The notes: generated from the sequence alone by a model not told the origin. A stretch of 38,424 bases of DNA from Prosthecobacter sp. (GCF_020439865.1 NZ_JAGRPF010000190.1:1-38424), one strand, 5' to 3'. Counted from the first letter of the stretch, positions 9,847 to 19,012 are shown. Numbers and translations: made by a program.

Positions 9847-10896
9847 ATGTTTTTACGCTGCCTCCCGTCTCTGTTCCTCGCAAGCCTCACCTTGGCTCAA
9901 GAGGCCCCCAAGACCGCGGCCAAAACTTCACCGCTGCCGGCCTTGCAGCCTGCCTCGGCCCAAATGGAACCCGGAGCACCGGAGGTGGTGCCAGGAGGCT
10001 TCACCATCGCCATTCTGCCGGACACGCAGTTTTACGCCCAGTTGCACCCGGAGATCTTCCACAGGCAGACGCAATGGCTGGCGGACAACGCCACGAAGTA
10101 CGGCATCCGTTTTGCCATCCAAGTGGGCGACGTCACTGAAACTTCGGCCGATGCTGAGTGGACGGTGGCCCGGGATGCTTTCAAACGCCTCGACGGCAAG
10201 GTGCCGTGGGCCAGCGCGCCGGGGAACCACGACTACGGCGGCAAACTGCAGATCAACACCCATCGGACGCCGTTCAGCGTCTGGCTGCCGCTGCCGATGT
10301 TCCGCGCCATGCCGACCTTCGGCGGCTCCTACGACGAGGAGCAGCGCAAGGTGGACAACCACTGGCACCAGTTTGAGGCGGGCGACCGCAAATGGCTGGT
10401 CATAGGCCTCGAGTTCGCGCCGCGGGCAGACGTCCTGCGTTGGACGAACGACGTGATCGCCGCGCATCCGAAGCACGGCGTCATCCTTTTCACCCACGCC
10501 TATCTGGATCCGAGGACCAACGAACGCATCAAGCTCTCGGCCAGCATGGGAAAGGCCAAGGCCGATGAACCCGCCCCGGCCGAAAAGCCCGACACAACAC
10601 AGCCCGAGGATCTGTGGCAGATGGCGTCGCAACACGCGAATGTGGTGATGATTCTCAGCGGGCATGCCTGCTACACCAATCATCGCACCAGCACGGCAAA
10701 GACGGGGCAGACCGTTCAGGAGATGGTGGTCGATTACCAAAAGGACGTGAACGGCGGCAACGGTTGGCTGCGTCTGCTCCAAGTTCTGCCAGATGGGAAG
10801 ACGGTGCGCTGCCAGGACTACTCCCCGCTGCTGAACCAGCGCTGCACGCTGCCCGATCGCACCTTCGATTTCGAACTGGCCATGCCCGGCCAGTGA
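9847..10896 (+). CDS. Secreted calcineurin-like metallophosphoesterase
   Basis: 349 residues from the ATG at 9847, with a hydrophobic signal peptide (MFLRCLPSLFLASLTLAQEA) and then a Pro/Ala-rich linker. The metallophosphoesterase core has PDTQ (D59, with Gln replacing the His of the usual DxH), GDVTE (94-98), GNHDY (126-130), an ILFTHAYL motif and an SGHACY motif. The family hydrolyses phosphomono- or diesters with two metal ions. The substrate here is unknown. An in-frame start at 9742 is rejected because it would bury the signal peptide. A secreted sulfatase begins 31 bp downstream, so the two may form an operon for removing phosphate and sulfate from extracellular polymers; this is inference. 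Confidence 0.85.
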   Translation: MFLRCLPSLFLASLTLAQEAPKTAAKTSPLPALQPASAQMEPGAPEVVPGGFTIAILPDTQFYAQLHPEIFHRQTQWLADNATKYGIRFAIQVGDVTETSADAEWTVARDAFKRLDGKVPWASAPGNHDYGGKLQINTHRTPFSVWLPLPMFRAMPTFGGSYDEEQRKVDNHWHQFEAGDRKWLVIGLEFAPRADVLRWTNDVIAAHPKHGVILFTHAYLDPRTNERIKLSASMGKAKADEPAPAEKPDTTQPEDLWQMASQHANVVMILSGHACYTNHRTSTAKTGQTVQEMVVDYQKDVNGGNGWLRLLQVLPDGKTVRCQDYSPLLNQRCTLPDRTFDFELAMPGQ

Positions 10897-10927
10897 GCCT
10901 ACTGCATTTCACTTTCCAACCACCTCA

Positions 10928-12361
10928 ATGACAACCATGCGCCCGCTGCTTATCTCCTTGTTAACGTCCATTGCCCTTGTTCAAGCAGCCATCGCCGCCG
11001 AAAAACCGAATGTGGTGGTCATCTTCATGGATGACATGGGCTACGCCGACGTTAGCTGCTTCGGCGCTCAGGGATACCATACGCCGAACATCGACAAACT
11101 GGCTGCCGACGGTCGAAAGTTCACCAACTTCCACGTCGCCCAACCGGTATGCAGCGCCTCGCGCACGGCGCTGCTCACCGGGTGCTACCCCAATCGCGTC
11201 GGCATTCACGGTGCACTCGGACCATCGGCCAAACATGGCATCAATGCGGACGAAATGACCCTCGCCGAACTGGTGAAGCAAAAAGGCTACGCCACCGCCG
11301 CCGTCGGGAAATGGCACCTTGGTTCCCTGCCCCAGTTCCTGCCGGTCAAACACGGCTTCGATCAATACTATGGCATTCCCTATTCGAACGACATGTGGCC
11401 CTTCCATCCGCAGGCGAAGAAGGGCACTTATCCCAAGCTGCCGATGTATGAAAACGATCATGTCGTGGATGAGGAGATCACCCCAGAGGACCAGACGCAT
11501 CTCACGACCGACTACACCGCCCGCGGCGTGAGCTTCATCGAGAAGAACAAGGACAAGCCCTTCTTTCTCTACCTGGCCCACAGCATGGTGCATGTGCCGC
11601 TGTTTGTGAGCGACAAATTCAAGGGCAAGTCCGGCAAGGGCCTGTTTGGCGATGTCATGATGGAGGTGGACTGGTCCGTGGGCCAGATCGTGGACACGCT
11701 GAAGAAGAACGGCCTCGAAGAGAACACCTGGGTCATTTTCACTTCCGACAACGGCCCCTGGCTCAGCTATGGCGATCACGCCGGGAGCGCCGGACCGCTG
11801 CGTGAAGGCAAAGGCACCTGCTGGGAGGGTGGCACGCGTGTGACCGGCATCATGAAATGGCCGGGCAAAATTCCCGCCGGCACGACCACGGACACCATGA
11901 TGATGACCATCGACCTGCTGCCCACCATCGCCCACGTCATCGATGCCAAGCTGCCGGAACACAAGATCGACGGCCTGAACTGCTGGCCCATCGTTTCCGG
12001 TGCTCCTGAGGCAAAGAACCCTCACGACTTCTACGCCTTCTACTACGAACAGAATCAACTTCAGGCCATCACTAGTGGCGACGGCCGCTGGAAACTGCAG
12101 CTTCCTCACAAGTACCGCAGCCTACCTCCAGAAGCTCCGAAAGCCACCGGGGGCATACCGGTTCTTTATCAGCAGGTCAAAATCGAGCAGCCGGAGCTCT
12201 ACGACCTCTACACCGACATCAGCGAGTCCAAGAATCTGGCCACCCAAAACCCGGACGAGGTCGCCAAACTTCAGAAGCACGCCGACAGCATTCGGGCCGA
12301 ACTGGGAGACAGCCTCATGAACATGCCAAAGGGCACGGGCACACGAGAAGCGGGCAAATAG
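10928..12361 (+). CDS. Secreted sulfatase (formylglycine-dependent, type I)
   Basis: 477 residues with an N-terminal signal peptide cleaved near IAA-EKPN. It starts at 10928, or possibly at the in-frame ATG at 10937. Sulfatase motifs are clear: the metal site FMDDMGYAD (residues 33-41), the catalytic signature C75-S-A-S-R that is matured to formylglycine, GKWHLG, and the C-terminal metal-site segment TSDNGPW. It hydrolyses sulfate esters in the periplasm or outside the cell. Verrucomicrobia often carry many such enzymes for sulfated polysaccharides. No maturase (anSME) is in the window. The specific substrate cannot be read from sequence. Confidence 0.92.
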   Translation: MTTMRPLLISLLTSIALVQAAIAAEKPNVVVIFMDDMGYADVSCFGAQGYHTPNIDKLAADGRKFTNFHVAQPVCSASRTALLTGCYPNRVGIHGALGPSAKHGINADEMTLAELVKQKGYATAAVGKWHLGSLPQFLPVKHGFDQYYGIPYSNDMWPFHPQAKKGTYPKLPMYENDHVVDEEITPEDQTHLTTDYTARGVSFIEKNKDKPFFLYLAHSMVHVPLFVSDKFKGKSGKGLFGDVMMEVDWSVGQIVDTLKKNGLEENTWVIFTSDNGPWLSYGDHAGSAGPLREGKGTCWEGGTRVTGIMKWPGKIPAGTTTDTMMMTIDLLPTIAHVIDAKLPEHKIDGLNCWPIVSGAPEAKNPHDFYAFYYEQNQLQAITSGDGRWKLQLPHKYRSLPPEAPKATGGIPVLYQQVKIEQPELYDLYTDISESKNLATQNPDEVAKLQKHADSIRAELGDSLMNMPKGTGTREAGK

Positions 12362-12387
12362 TCACCATTGGGCATCTTGATTGCCAG

Positions 12388-12415
12388 TTGTCACTTTGGG
12401 TTGGCTGTCTAGCAT
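12388..12415 (+). promoter_or_regulatory. Candidate promoter of amt
   Basis: TTGTCA (12388-12393), a 16-bp spacer and TAGCAT (12410-12415). A start near 12422 would give a leader of about 30 nt. The 15 bases GATTGCCAGTTGTCA overlapping the -35 differ at only two positions from those at the promoter of the ABC operon at 13857-13885. Confidence 0.5.
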
Positions 12416-12450
12416 CTGCGGCTCCCAACCCAACCAGCCGCCAACCAACC

Positions 12451-13779
12451 ATGACCCATCCCCTGCTGAAACGCACCGGGAGCGGAGCCTTGCGGAGCTT
12501 TTCCGCGACGCTTGCGCTCGCACTCGTGACCACCTCCGCCCATGCCGCCGACGGCTCCACGATCAACAGCGGGGACACGGCCTGGCTGCTGGTCTCGACC
12601 GCGCTGGTGCTGTTCATGATGATCCCCGGCCTCGCGCTGTTTTATGCCGGACTGGTGCGTGCGAAAAACATCCTTTCCATCCTGATGCAGTGCTTCGCAC
12701 TGACCGCCGTGCTGAGCCTCGTGTGGCTCGTCTGCGGTTACTCGCTGTGCTTCAGCGACGGCTGTTCGGTGATCGGCCGCTTCGGCAAAGCCTTTCTCAG
12801 CGGTGTCACTCCCGACACGGTGCGCAGCGACTGCCCGACGATCCCGGAACTTCTGCACTTCGCGTATCAAATGATGTTCTTCCTGATCACTCCGGGCCTC
12901 TTTATCGGTGCGTTCGCCGAACGTATGAAATTCAAGGCAATCCTCGTGTTCAGCATCGTGTGGAGCCTCGTGGTCTATGCGCCCTGCTGCTACGGCGTGT
13001 GGCACAAGGCCGGCGCATTCTTCGGCCTCACGGGCGTGATCGATCTCGCCGGCGGAATCGTGGTGCACATCACGGCCGGAGTCGCGGCCCTCGTGGCCTG
13101 TGTGATGGTCGGACCCCGCAAGGAATTCCCCAGCGCCCAGCTCATGCCGCACAATCTGGCGCTGACCATCACCGGAGCGGGCATGCTGTGGGTGGGATGG
13201 TTTGGTTTCAATGCGGGCAGCCAGCTCGCCGCGAACGGAGCCGCCGCCATGACGCTCGTCGTCACGCATCTCTCCGCCTGCGCCGCGTCGGTGGTGTGGA
13301 TGCTGATCGAATGGGTGCGCAATGGCAAGCCGAGCGCCCTTGGCATCGCCACAGGATCCATCGCCGGTCTGGCGGCCATCACGCCTGCTTCGGGCAAGGT
13401 CGGACCGATCGGAGCTGTCTGCATTGGCAGTGCCTCCGCCCTGCTCTGCTGGTTGGCCTGCGCCAAGCTGAAGAAGAAATTCGGCTACGACGACTCGCTG
13501 GATGTTTTCGGCGTGCACGGCGTCGGCGGCTTCATCGGGACGATCCTGGTCGCCGTGTTTGGCTCCACAGCGTTTGCTGGCGGACTGGGGGACTTCCACA
13601 TTGGCAAACAACTGCTCACCCAAAGCCTGGCATCGCTTTACACCATCCTCCTGTCCGGCCTTGCGAGCTACGCGATCCTCAAGGTCATCGACCTGACGAT
13701 CGGCCTGCGTGTCACGCCGGAAGATGAGAATCAGGGGCTCGACCTCGCGGAACACGGTGAGGCCGCCTACAACGACTGA
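12451..13779 (+). CDS. amt: Ammonium transporter, Amt family
   Basis: 442 residues. A signal peptide (cleavage near AHA-ADG, residue 32) precedes about 11 membrane helices. Family motifs include MIPGLALFYAGLVRAKN, DLAGGIVVHITAGVAALVAC with the Asp and first pore His, WFGFNAGS, and DVFGVHGVGGFIG with the second pore His. It conducts NH4+/NH3 into the cell. The ATG at 12451 is chosen because it gives a normal signal peptide. The in-frame start at 12388 lies inside the candidate -35 element. No glnK/P-II gene is adjacent, which is unusual for amt. A strong terminator follows at 13798-13837. Confidence 0.94.
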   Translation: MTHPLLKRTGSGALRSFSATLALALVTTSAHAADGSTINSGDTAWLLVSTALVLFMMIPGLALFYAGLVRAKNILSILMQCFALTAVLSLVWLVCGYSLCFSDGCSVIGRFGKAFLSGVTPDTVRSDCPTIPELLHFAYQMMFFLITPGLFIGAFAERMKFKAILVFSIVWSLVVYAPCCYGVWHKAGAFFGLTGVIDLAGGIVVHITAGVAALVACVMVGPRKEFPSAQLMPHNLALTITGAGMLWVGWFGFNAGSQLAANGAAAMTLVVTHLSACAASVVWMLIEWVRNGKPSALGIATGSIAGLAAITPASGKVGPIGAVCIGSASALLCWLACAKLKKKFGYDDSLDVFGVHGVGGFIGTILVAVFGSTAFAGGLGDFHIGKQLLTQSLASLYTILLSGLASYAILKVIDLTIGLRVTPEDENQGLDLAEHGEAAYND

Positions 13780-13797
13780 TCTCTACGAACGATTCAC

Positions 13798-13837
13798 GAG
13801 GGAGACGGCAGCATCCGCCGTCTCCCTCATCATTTTT
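13798..13837 (+). terminator. Intrinsic terminator after amt
   Basis: A perfect 12-bp stem, GAGGGAGACGGC (13798-13809) with GCCGTCTCCCTC (13817-13828), has a 7-nt loop and is followed by atcattttt. It starts 18 bp past the amt stop codon. Confidence 0.93.
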
Positions 13838-13856
13838 GCGAATGCCTGATTGCGAA

Positions 13857-13885
13857 TTGTCATTCAGGCGCGCATAGGCTTAAAT
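13857..13885 (+). promoter_or_regulatory. Candidate promoter of the Gld-like ABC operon
   Basis: TTGTCA (13857-13862), a 17-bp spacer and TTAAAT (13880-13885), about 38 bp before the ABC ATPase start. A 6-bp inverted repeat, GCCTGA (13844-13849) with TCAGGC (13864-13869), brackets the -35 and could be an operator. Confidence 0.55.
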
Positions 13886-13923
13886 TTCCCCCTTTAACCC
13901 AGCCGCTCCCCTCTCCCCCAGTC

Positions 13924-14889
13924 ATGATTGATGTTCAGGAACTCACCAAGCAGTATGCCGGTCGCACTGCGGTGAACAACATCTCCTTCCAGGTGGAACC
14001 CGGGGAGATCGTGGGGTTCCTCGGTCCCAATGGTGCCGGAAAATCGACCACGATGCGGATTCTCAGCGGCTACATGCCTGCCACCTCCGGCAGGGTGCAG
14101 GTGGCAGGCTTTGACGTGTTTCATCAGTCGATCCAGGTGCGCCAGTCCGTGGGTTACATGCCGGAGATGGCACCGCTCTACACCGACATGAAAGTGAAAG
14201 AGTACCTGCGCTTTCGTGCGGAGCTGAAAGGCCTCTCCGGAGCGTCCATGCGCCGTCGTATTGGCGAGGTGATGGAGCTCACGGGCGTGACCGACATGCG
14301 CCGGCGCCTGATTGGCAACCTTTCCAAAGGCTATCGTCAGCGCGTGGCCCTGGCGGATGCCTTGGTGCACAAGCCTCAGCTTCTCATCCTCGACGAACCA
14401 ACCAACGGCCTGGACCCAGTGCAGATCCGCCACGTCCGCGACCTGCTCCGTAGTTTGAAATCAAAGCACACCGTCCTGCTCTCCACCCACATCCTGCACG
14501 AGGTCGAGCAAACCTGCGACCGTGTGGTCATGATTCATCAAGGCCGCATCCGCGCCAATGACACGCCGCAGAACCTCACCCGTCAGTTGCGCTCGACCAC
14601 GCTGCTTCACCTCGAGGTCGACGGGCCAGGAGGCCTTCAGGAAAAGCTTTTTGCAGTACCCGGCGTGCGGAAAGTCACCGAGGAGGAAAACAGCGCCCCG
14701 CCCTGGCGGCGCTTTACCCTACGCGTCGAACCTGATCATGACATTCGGGATGAGGTGATGGAACTCGCCACGCAGCAGAAATGGCGCATCCGCGAGATGC
14801 ACCGCCAACTGCCCACTCTGGAGGACGTCTTTGTCGAGCTCTCCATGAACGCCGGGACTCCCAACGACATCCCCACGCACGTCCTATGA
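13924..14889 (+). CDS. ABC transporter ATP-binding protein, GldA-like
   Basis: 321 residues, the cytoplasmic ATPase of an ABC-2 type exporter. Walker A is GPNGAGKST (34-42), the signature is LSKGYRQR (133-140), and Walker B is LLILDEPTNGLDP (153-165). The switch His lies in LLSTHILHEVEQ. The C-terminal 90 residues form an accessory domain. It is the first gene of a four-gene operon. Its stop overlaps the permease start (ATGA at 14886-14889). The combination with a GldG-like protein and a DUF4340 protein resembles the GldA/F/G module of Bacteroidetes, so GldA-like is the best label; the cargo is unknown. Confidence 0.92.
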   Translation: MIDVQELTKQYAGRTAVNNISFQVEPGEIVGFLGPNGAGKSTTMRILSGYMPATSGRVQVAGFDVFHQSIQVRQSVGYMPEMAPLYTDMKVKEYLRFRAELKGLSGASMRRRIGEVMELTGVTDMRRRLIGNLSKGYRQRVALADALVHKPQLLILDEPTNGLDPVQIRHVRDLLRSLKSKHTVLLSTHILHEVEQTCDRVVMIHQGRIRANDTPQNLTRQLRSTTLLHLEVDGPGGLQEKLFAVPGVRKVTEEENSAPPWRRFTLRVEPDHDIRDEVMELATQQKWRIREMHRQLPTLEDVFVELSMNAGTPNDIPTHVL

Positions 14890-15644
14890 GGATCTTTTGG
14901 ATTTTGCTCAAAAAAGAGCTGCACGCTTTCTTTGTTTCGCCGGTCGCCTACGTCGTGCTGGCGCTGGTCATGGTCCTGAATGGATTCGCTTTCCGCGCCG
15001 CATTGTCCGTCCTTGAGAGCGCCCCGAGCGACGGCTCCATCGTGAGCTGGACCTTTCATGCCATGTGGTTCTGGCTGTCCTACTTCTTCATCTTTCCGCT
15101 GCTCACCATGCGTCTCTTTGCCGAAGAGAAAAAGATGGGGACGCTCGAAACACTCTTCACAGCCCCGGTGCGCGCGTGGCAGGTGGTCGCCTCCAAATAC
15201 CTGGCGTCGCTGATTGTTTACTGCGTCCTCTGGATGCCGAGCCTGTTCAATTTCAAGTTCGCCCACTGGATCACAGCCGGACAGGTGGAACTGCCGGCGG
15301 GCGCCATGCAGGGCGCCTACTTGATTCTCGTCGTGATGGGCATGTTCAATCTTGCCATGGGCTGTTTCGCCTCATCGCTGACAACGAATCAAATCGTCGC
15401 CGCAATCATCTCGTTCACGCTGAGCCTCGTGCATTTCCTGCTCGGCATTTTCATCATGGTCGTAGGCCGCAAGATTTCCGACACCATCGTGGATGTCGTC
15501 AATTACTTCGCCGCCACGGAACACATCCGCATTTTCACCGCCGGCCTCATCGACAGCCGTCCTCTCATTTACTATGTCAGCATGTCCCTGCTGTTCCTGA
15601 GCTTCACGCATCACGTCGTTGAATTCCGCCGCTGGCGTCCTTGA
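14886..15644 (+). CDS. ABC-2 type permease, GldF-like
   Basis: 252 residues with about six membrane segments. The start MRIFWILLKKELHAFFVSPV is typical of ABC-2 permeases that begin with an amphipathic helix followed by a first helix. The motif LFAEEKKMGTLETLFTAPV between helices 2 and 3 is the characteristic ABC-2 coupling region. The ATG at 14886 overlaps the ATPase stop by four bases, so translation is coupled. It should form the membrane channel with the ATPase at 13924-14889. Confidence 0.9.
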   Translation: MRIFWILLKKELHAFFVSPVAYVVLALVMVLNGFAFRAALSVLESAPSDGSIVSWTFHAMWFWLSYFFIFPLLTMRLFAEEKKMGTLETLFTAPVRAWQVVASKYLASLIVYCVLWMPSLFNFKFAHWITAGQVELPAGAMQGAYLILVVMGMFNLAMGCFASSLTTNQIVAAIISFTLSLVHFLLGIFIMVVGRKISDTIVDVVNYFAATEHIRIFTAGLIDSRPLIYYVSMSLLFLSFTHHVVEFRRWRP

Positions 15645-15664
15645 GGCCCGATTGCACCACCATC

Positions 15665-17155
15665 ATGCCGGATTCCACTCAACCAACTCCGTCCACAAAA
15701 CCGCTTCAAATGCCGAAGCGTTCCGGCATCGGCCTGAACGTATTTATCCAGGTCATTCTGGCTCTGGCGATCTTCGCCGGCGTCAATCGCCTTAACTACC
15801 GCCACTACTGGCGCTGGGACCTGAGCCCCAGTCAGGATTACACCTTGAGCGAGGCGACCCTGAACTATCTGAGCAGCCTCTCGCGCGACGTGCAGATCTA
15901 CATTGTTTTCGGCCGCGATTCGAAGGTTTACGGCGAAGTGCAGTCGCTCCTCGAAGAATACGACATGCATGGAAGAAAACGTGTCAAAGTGCGCTCCATA
16001 GACCCTGTGCGTGACATCGAGCGCGCCGAACAACTCAAGGCGGACACAGGCCTTTCTCTCGCGCAAAACGGTGTCCTGATCCGCTGCGGCTCAAACAAAC
16101 GCTTCATCACCGAGGAAGAACTCGTTGTCCGCGAAGCGGGCACCAAAACAAACCGGCAGATCATCGAATTCCGCGGCGAGGATGCGATCACCTCCGCACT
16201 CGTCTCCGTGGTTGAAGGCTCGGTCCGGCGTTTCTACTACGTCGTCGGAAAAGGCAGCCGCTCCGATGCCGCATTGAGCGATGCCTACAACGCGGTCATC
16301 GATCTCGGCAAGCAGCAGAACTTCGAAGTCATCCAAGTGAACCTCTCCGAGGTCAGCCACATTCCCACGGATGCCGACGGCCTCCTCATCCTGGGTGCGC
16401 GCTACGACCTTTCGGAACGCGAGATCTCCATGCTCGACGACTATTGGAAGACGAAACGCGCGGGCATTTTCATCATGCTGGATCCCGGCGGTGAAACCTC
16501 ACGGCTCAATGCTTTCCTCACTCTCTACGGCGTGCGTCCGCGCGGTGATCGGGTGTTGATGGCGGAGAGCACCAGCACCGGCGCGAAGAAGCAATTCTCC
16601 GTCACGGCAGAATTCATGAAGGAGGTTCCCTTTGTCCGCCATCTCACCTCATCTGCCATCACGATGGCCGGCCAGTCGGAGTCCCTAGAGTTGCGTGACC
16701 AGGACGCCGCGCTCAAGGAGCAGGCCATCAGCGTACAGCCGCTCATTCGCGCCTCACCACGCTTCTGGGGGGAGCGCCAGTATCTGGAGGAGCTGCCCAT
16801 CGTCGATGAAGAGGACACCCTTCCCCCGATTTATGTCGCGGCCAGCGTAGAACGCGGCGCTGTGCTCAATGAGAGTGAGCGGGCCGACAGCTCGCGAATG
16901 GTCGTCGTGTCCAACTCCACACTTCTCGACAAGCAGACCATGCTGGCCGTGAGTCGTGACTTTGTCGCCGCCGGCTTGAACTGGCTGATGAACCGCGAGA
17001 GCCTGATCGGCATTCCCACCAAGCCCAAACGGTCCTATCGCATCGAACTCACCAGCAAGCAGCATGAGCTGATTTTCTGGGTCACCTCCATCACCCTGCC
17101 AGGCATCGTGCTCGGTCTCGGCTTCATGGTTTGGGCCAGCCGACGGGCGGCATGA
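15665..17155 (+). CDS. GldG-like ABC-associated periplasmic protein
   Basis: 496 residues. One membrane helix near residues 22-40 (GLNVFIQVILALAIFAGVNR) is followed by a large extracytoplasmic domain. This has the family-typical segment RWDLSPSQDYTLSEATLNYL and a middle domain like the ABC-type auxiliary (GldG) family. A second helix lies at the C-terminus (ITLPGIVLGLGFMVWASRR). The ATG at 15665 is preferred. An in-frame TTG at 15641 would overlap the permease stop and cannot be excluded. Its partners are the ATPase, the permease and the DUF4340 protein 15 bp downstream. Confidence 0.85.
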   Translation: MPDSTQPTPSTKPLQMPKRSGIGLNVFIQVILALAIFAGVNRLNYRHYWRWDLSPSQDYTLSEATLNYLSSLSRDVQIYIVFGRDSKVYGEVQSLLEEYDMHGRKRVKVRSIDPVRDIERAEQLKADTGLSLAQNGVLIRCGSNKRFITEEELVVREAGTKTNRQIIEFRGEDAITSALVSVVEGSVRRFYYVVGKGSRSDAALSDAYNAVIDLGKQQNFEVIQVNLSEVSHIPTDADGLLILGARYDLSEREISMLDDYWKTKRAGIFIMLDPGGETSRLNAFLTLYGVRPRGDRVLMAESTSTGAKKQFSVTAEFMKEVPFVRHLTSSAITMAGQSESLELRDQDAALKEQAISVQPLIRASPRFWGERQYLEELPIVDEEDTLPPIYVAASVERGAVLNESERADSSRMVVVSNSTLLDKQTMLAVSRDFVAAGLNWLMNRESLIGIPTKPKRSYRIELTSKQHELIFWVTSITLPGIVLGLGFMVWASRRAA

Positions 17156-17170
17156 ACTGACTTCTGACGC

Positions 17171-19012
17171 ATGAGCGCACGCACCACTCTTTTTCTTTTC
17201 CTGCTGGTCGCCGCCCTGGGCGGGATCATCCTTGGCATCGAACGTTACTTTCCTTCCGCTCAGGAGTTACGTGAGATCAAACGCGGACCTGCCCGTTTCG
17301 AAAAACAGAGCGTCACCCGCGTCGCAGTGCTCACCGCCGACAACTCGCCGCTCAGCCTCGTTCGTGACGGAACGGCCTGGCGGATCGAGGAGCCCTTCAC
17401 TGACCTGGCCGATCCTCAAAAGGTGGCGGCCCTAATTCTCACCCTCGACGGTGTCGAATGGATCGAACGCATCCACCGCGAAGAGTTCGATGCGGGCGAA
17501 TGGCAAAAAACCGGGCTCGACAAGCCGCGCTTCAAGGTCCGTCTTTTTGCAGCAGACACGGTCGTCCATGAATGCTGGTTCGGAGCACCTGCGGTCGTCG
17601 AAAACAGCGTGTACATCGGCATTCCAGACTCCAAAACCAACGAGATCGCCTATTACCTCGCTAAAAGCGAAGCCCCTGCTGTCCTGCAGATCCCCGCAGC
17701 CTCCTGGCGTGATCCAAAACTGCTGCGCCTGCCCGCCGAAGTCATCACCAGCATCACTCTGAGCCAGGCCTCCGGTCAAATCGTTGTCACACGTGAAAAC
17801 GAACACACGCCCTGGCAGCTGGAGAAACCGCTCAAAACACGCGGCAGCAAGGAACGCATCACCGAACTCCTGTCCATCATCCTCAACATTGAGATCACCG
17901 AGGCTCGAGATGCCCCAGCCTCTGCGAATGGCACAACAACGACAACCGAAGTACCGGCAGACGAAATCAAAATCACCATCGAGTCCAAGCCTCGCAACGC
18001 GACCTATGAGTTCACTTTGAAGAAGCCTGCCGATGAGAAACAGGCGGTGACCACCGCCTCGACCGACTATCGAAAGCCGGTGTTTACAGTCGCCGCTAAA
18101 AACCTCCTAAATCTGTGGGTGAAACCGAACTCCCTGCGCGATCACTTGCTGGCCCAGATCGACGGCGAGCGCATCGAGTTCATCACAATCACCAGTCAGA
18201 CTCATCCAGAAGTCAGTCTGCGCAACGAAGGTGGATCATGGTATCTCCTCCGTCACGGCAAATGGGACCCGGCCAACGGCGAACGTGTCGCCCGCTGCCT
18301 CAACGCGCTCAACACGCATGAGATCCTCCAGTTCACCGCCGACACTGCGGCCGACCTAGTGCCCTACGGACTGGATGCCCCCTTCGAAACCGTCACCTGG
18401 ACTCCCTATCGTGAGAAGCCGGTGAAACTCATGTTCGGACACAATCCCGAAAACACGCAGTTCTTCGCCAAATACGAAAACGAGCCCTTCATTTACCGCA
18501 TCGACGCCTCGCTGCTGCCCTCGCTGCCCACCGATGGCATCAAGTGGAAAGGCCTCGGTGCCCTGCGCTTCACCACCTTCGCTCTACGACGCATCACGAT
18601 GGCTCTCGGTGCCAATGCACCGGTCGTGCTCAGCTACAATCCTGTCACCGCCCAGTGGAAAGCCACACGTGGTGGCCGCGATGTGTCTGATGAGATTGAT
18701 CGCGTGAAGGCCGACCAACTCGCCGGAAATCTTTCCCGCTTCACCGTTCAGGACTGGGCTGCCGACCGTAGCGATGCGCTGCAGGCCCTGAAAACCCCGT
18801 ATCTCACCATCCAGATCGTCCTCGGTGAGCCCGGCCGAAGCGATGGTCCTGTGCATGAAGTGGAAATTCTTCTCTCTCCCACCCAGCCCAACTCCGACAC
18901 AGCCTTCTACTTCGGCCAGATCAAGGATGATCCCGACATCTTTTACATGACCCGCAGCGCTCTCCTGCAGGTGGTTGGCGACGGCGTATTCAAACCGAAA
19001 CCTGCCAAGTGA
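17171..19012 (+). CDS. DUF4340 protein of the Gld-like ABC operon
   Basis: 613 residues. An N-terminal membrane anchor (TTLFLFLLVAALGGIILGIE, residues about 5-24) carries a long periplasmic region built of repeated beta-rich modules. The segments WRIEEPFTDLADPQKVAALI, TGLDKPRFKVRLFAADT and WQLEKPL match the DUF4340 type. DUF4340 proteins regularly follow GldG-like genes, and their molecular role is unknown. It is the last gene of the operon. An imperfect 9-bp hairpin with one bulged base and no U-tract follows at 19017-19042, so termination is unclear. Confidence 0.82.
   Translation: MSARTTLFLFLLVAALGGIILGIERYFPSAQELREIKRGPARFEKQSVTRVAVLTADNSPLSLVRDGTAWRIEEPFTDLADPQKVAALILTLDGVEWIERIHREEFDAGEWQKTGLDKPRFKVRLFAADTVVHECWFGAPAVVENSVYIGIPDSKTNEIAYYLAKSEAPAVLQIPAASWRDPKLLRLPAEVITSITLSQASGQIVVTRENEHTPWQLEKPLKTRGSKERITELLSIILNIEITEARDAPASANGTTTTTEVPADEIKITIESKPRNATYEFTLKKPADEKQAVTTASTDYRKPVFTVAAKNLLNLWVKPNSLRDHLLAQIDGERIEFITITSQTHPEVSLRNEGGSWYLLRHGKWDPANGERVARCLNALNTHEILQFTADTAADLVPYGLDAPFETVTWTPYREKPVKLMFGHNPENTQFFAKYENEPFIYRIDASLLPSLPTDGIKWKGLGALRFTTFALRRITMALGANAPVVLSYNPVTAQWKATRGGRDVSDEIDRVKADQLAGNLSRFTVQDWAADRSDALQALKTPYLTIQIVLGEPGRSDGPVHEVEILLSPTQPNSDTAFYFGQIKDDPDIFYMTRSALLQVVGDGVFKPKPAK

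Noticed and set aside
12381..13755. Two other long frames over amt, one on each strand
   Set aside because: Both overlap the well-supported Amt transporter completely and give Arg- or Asp/His-rich translations without domains.
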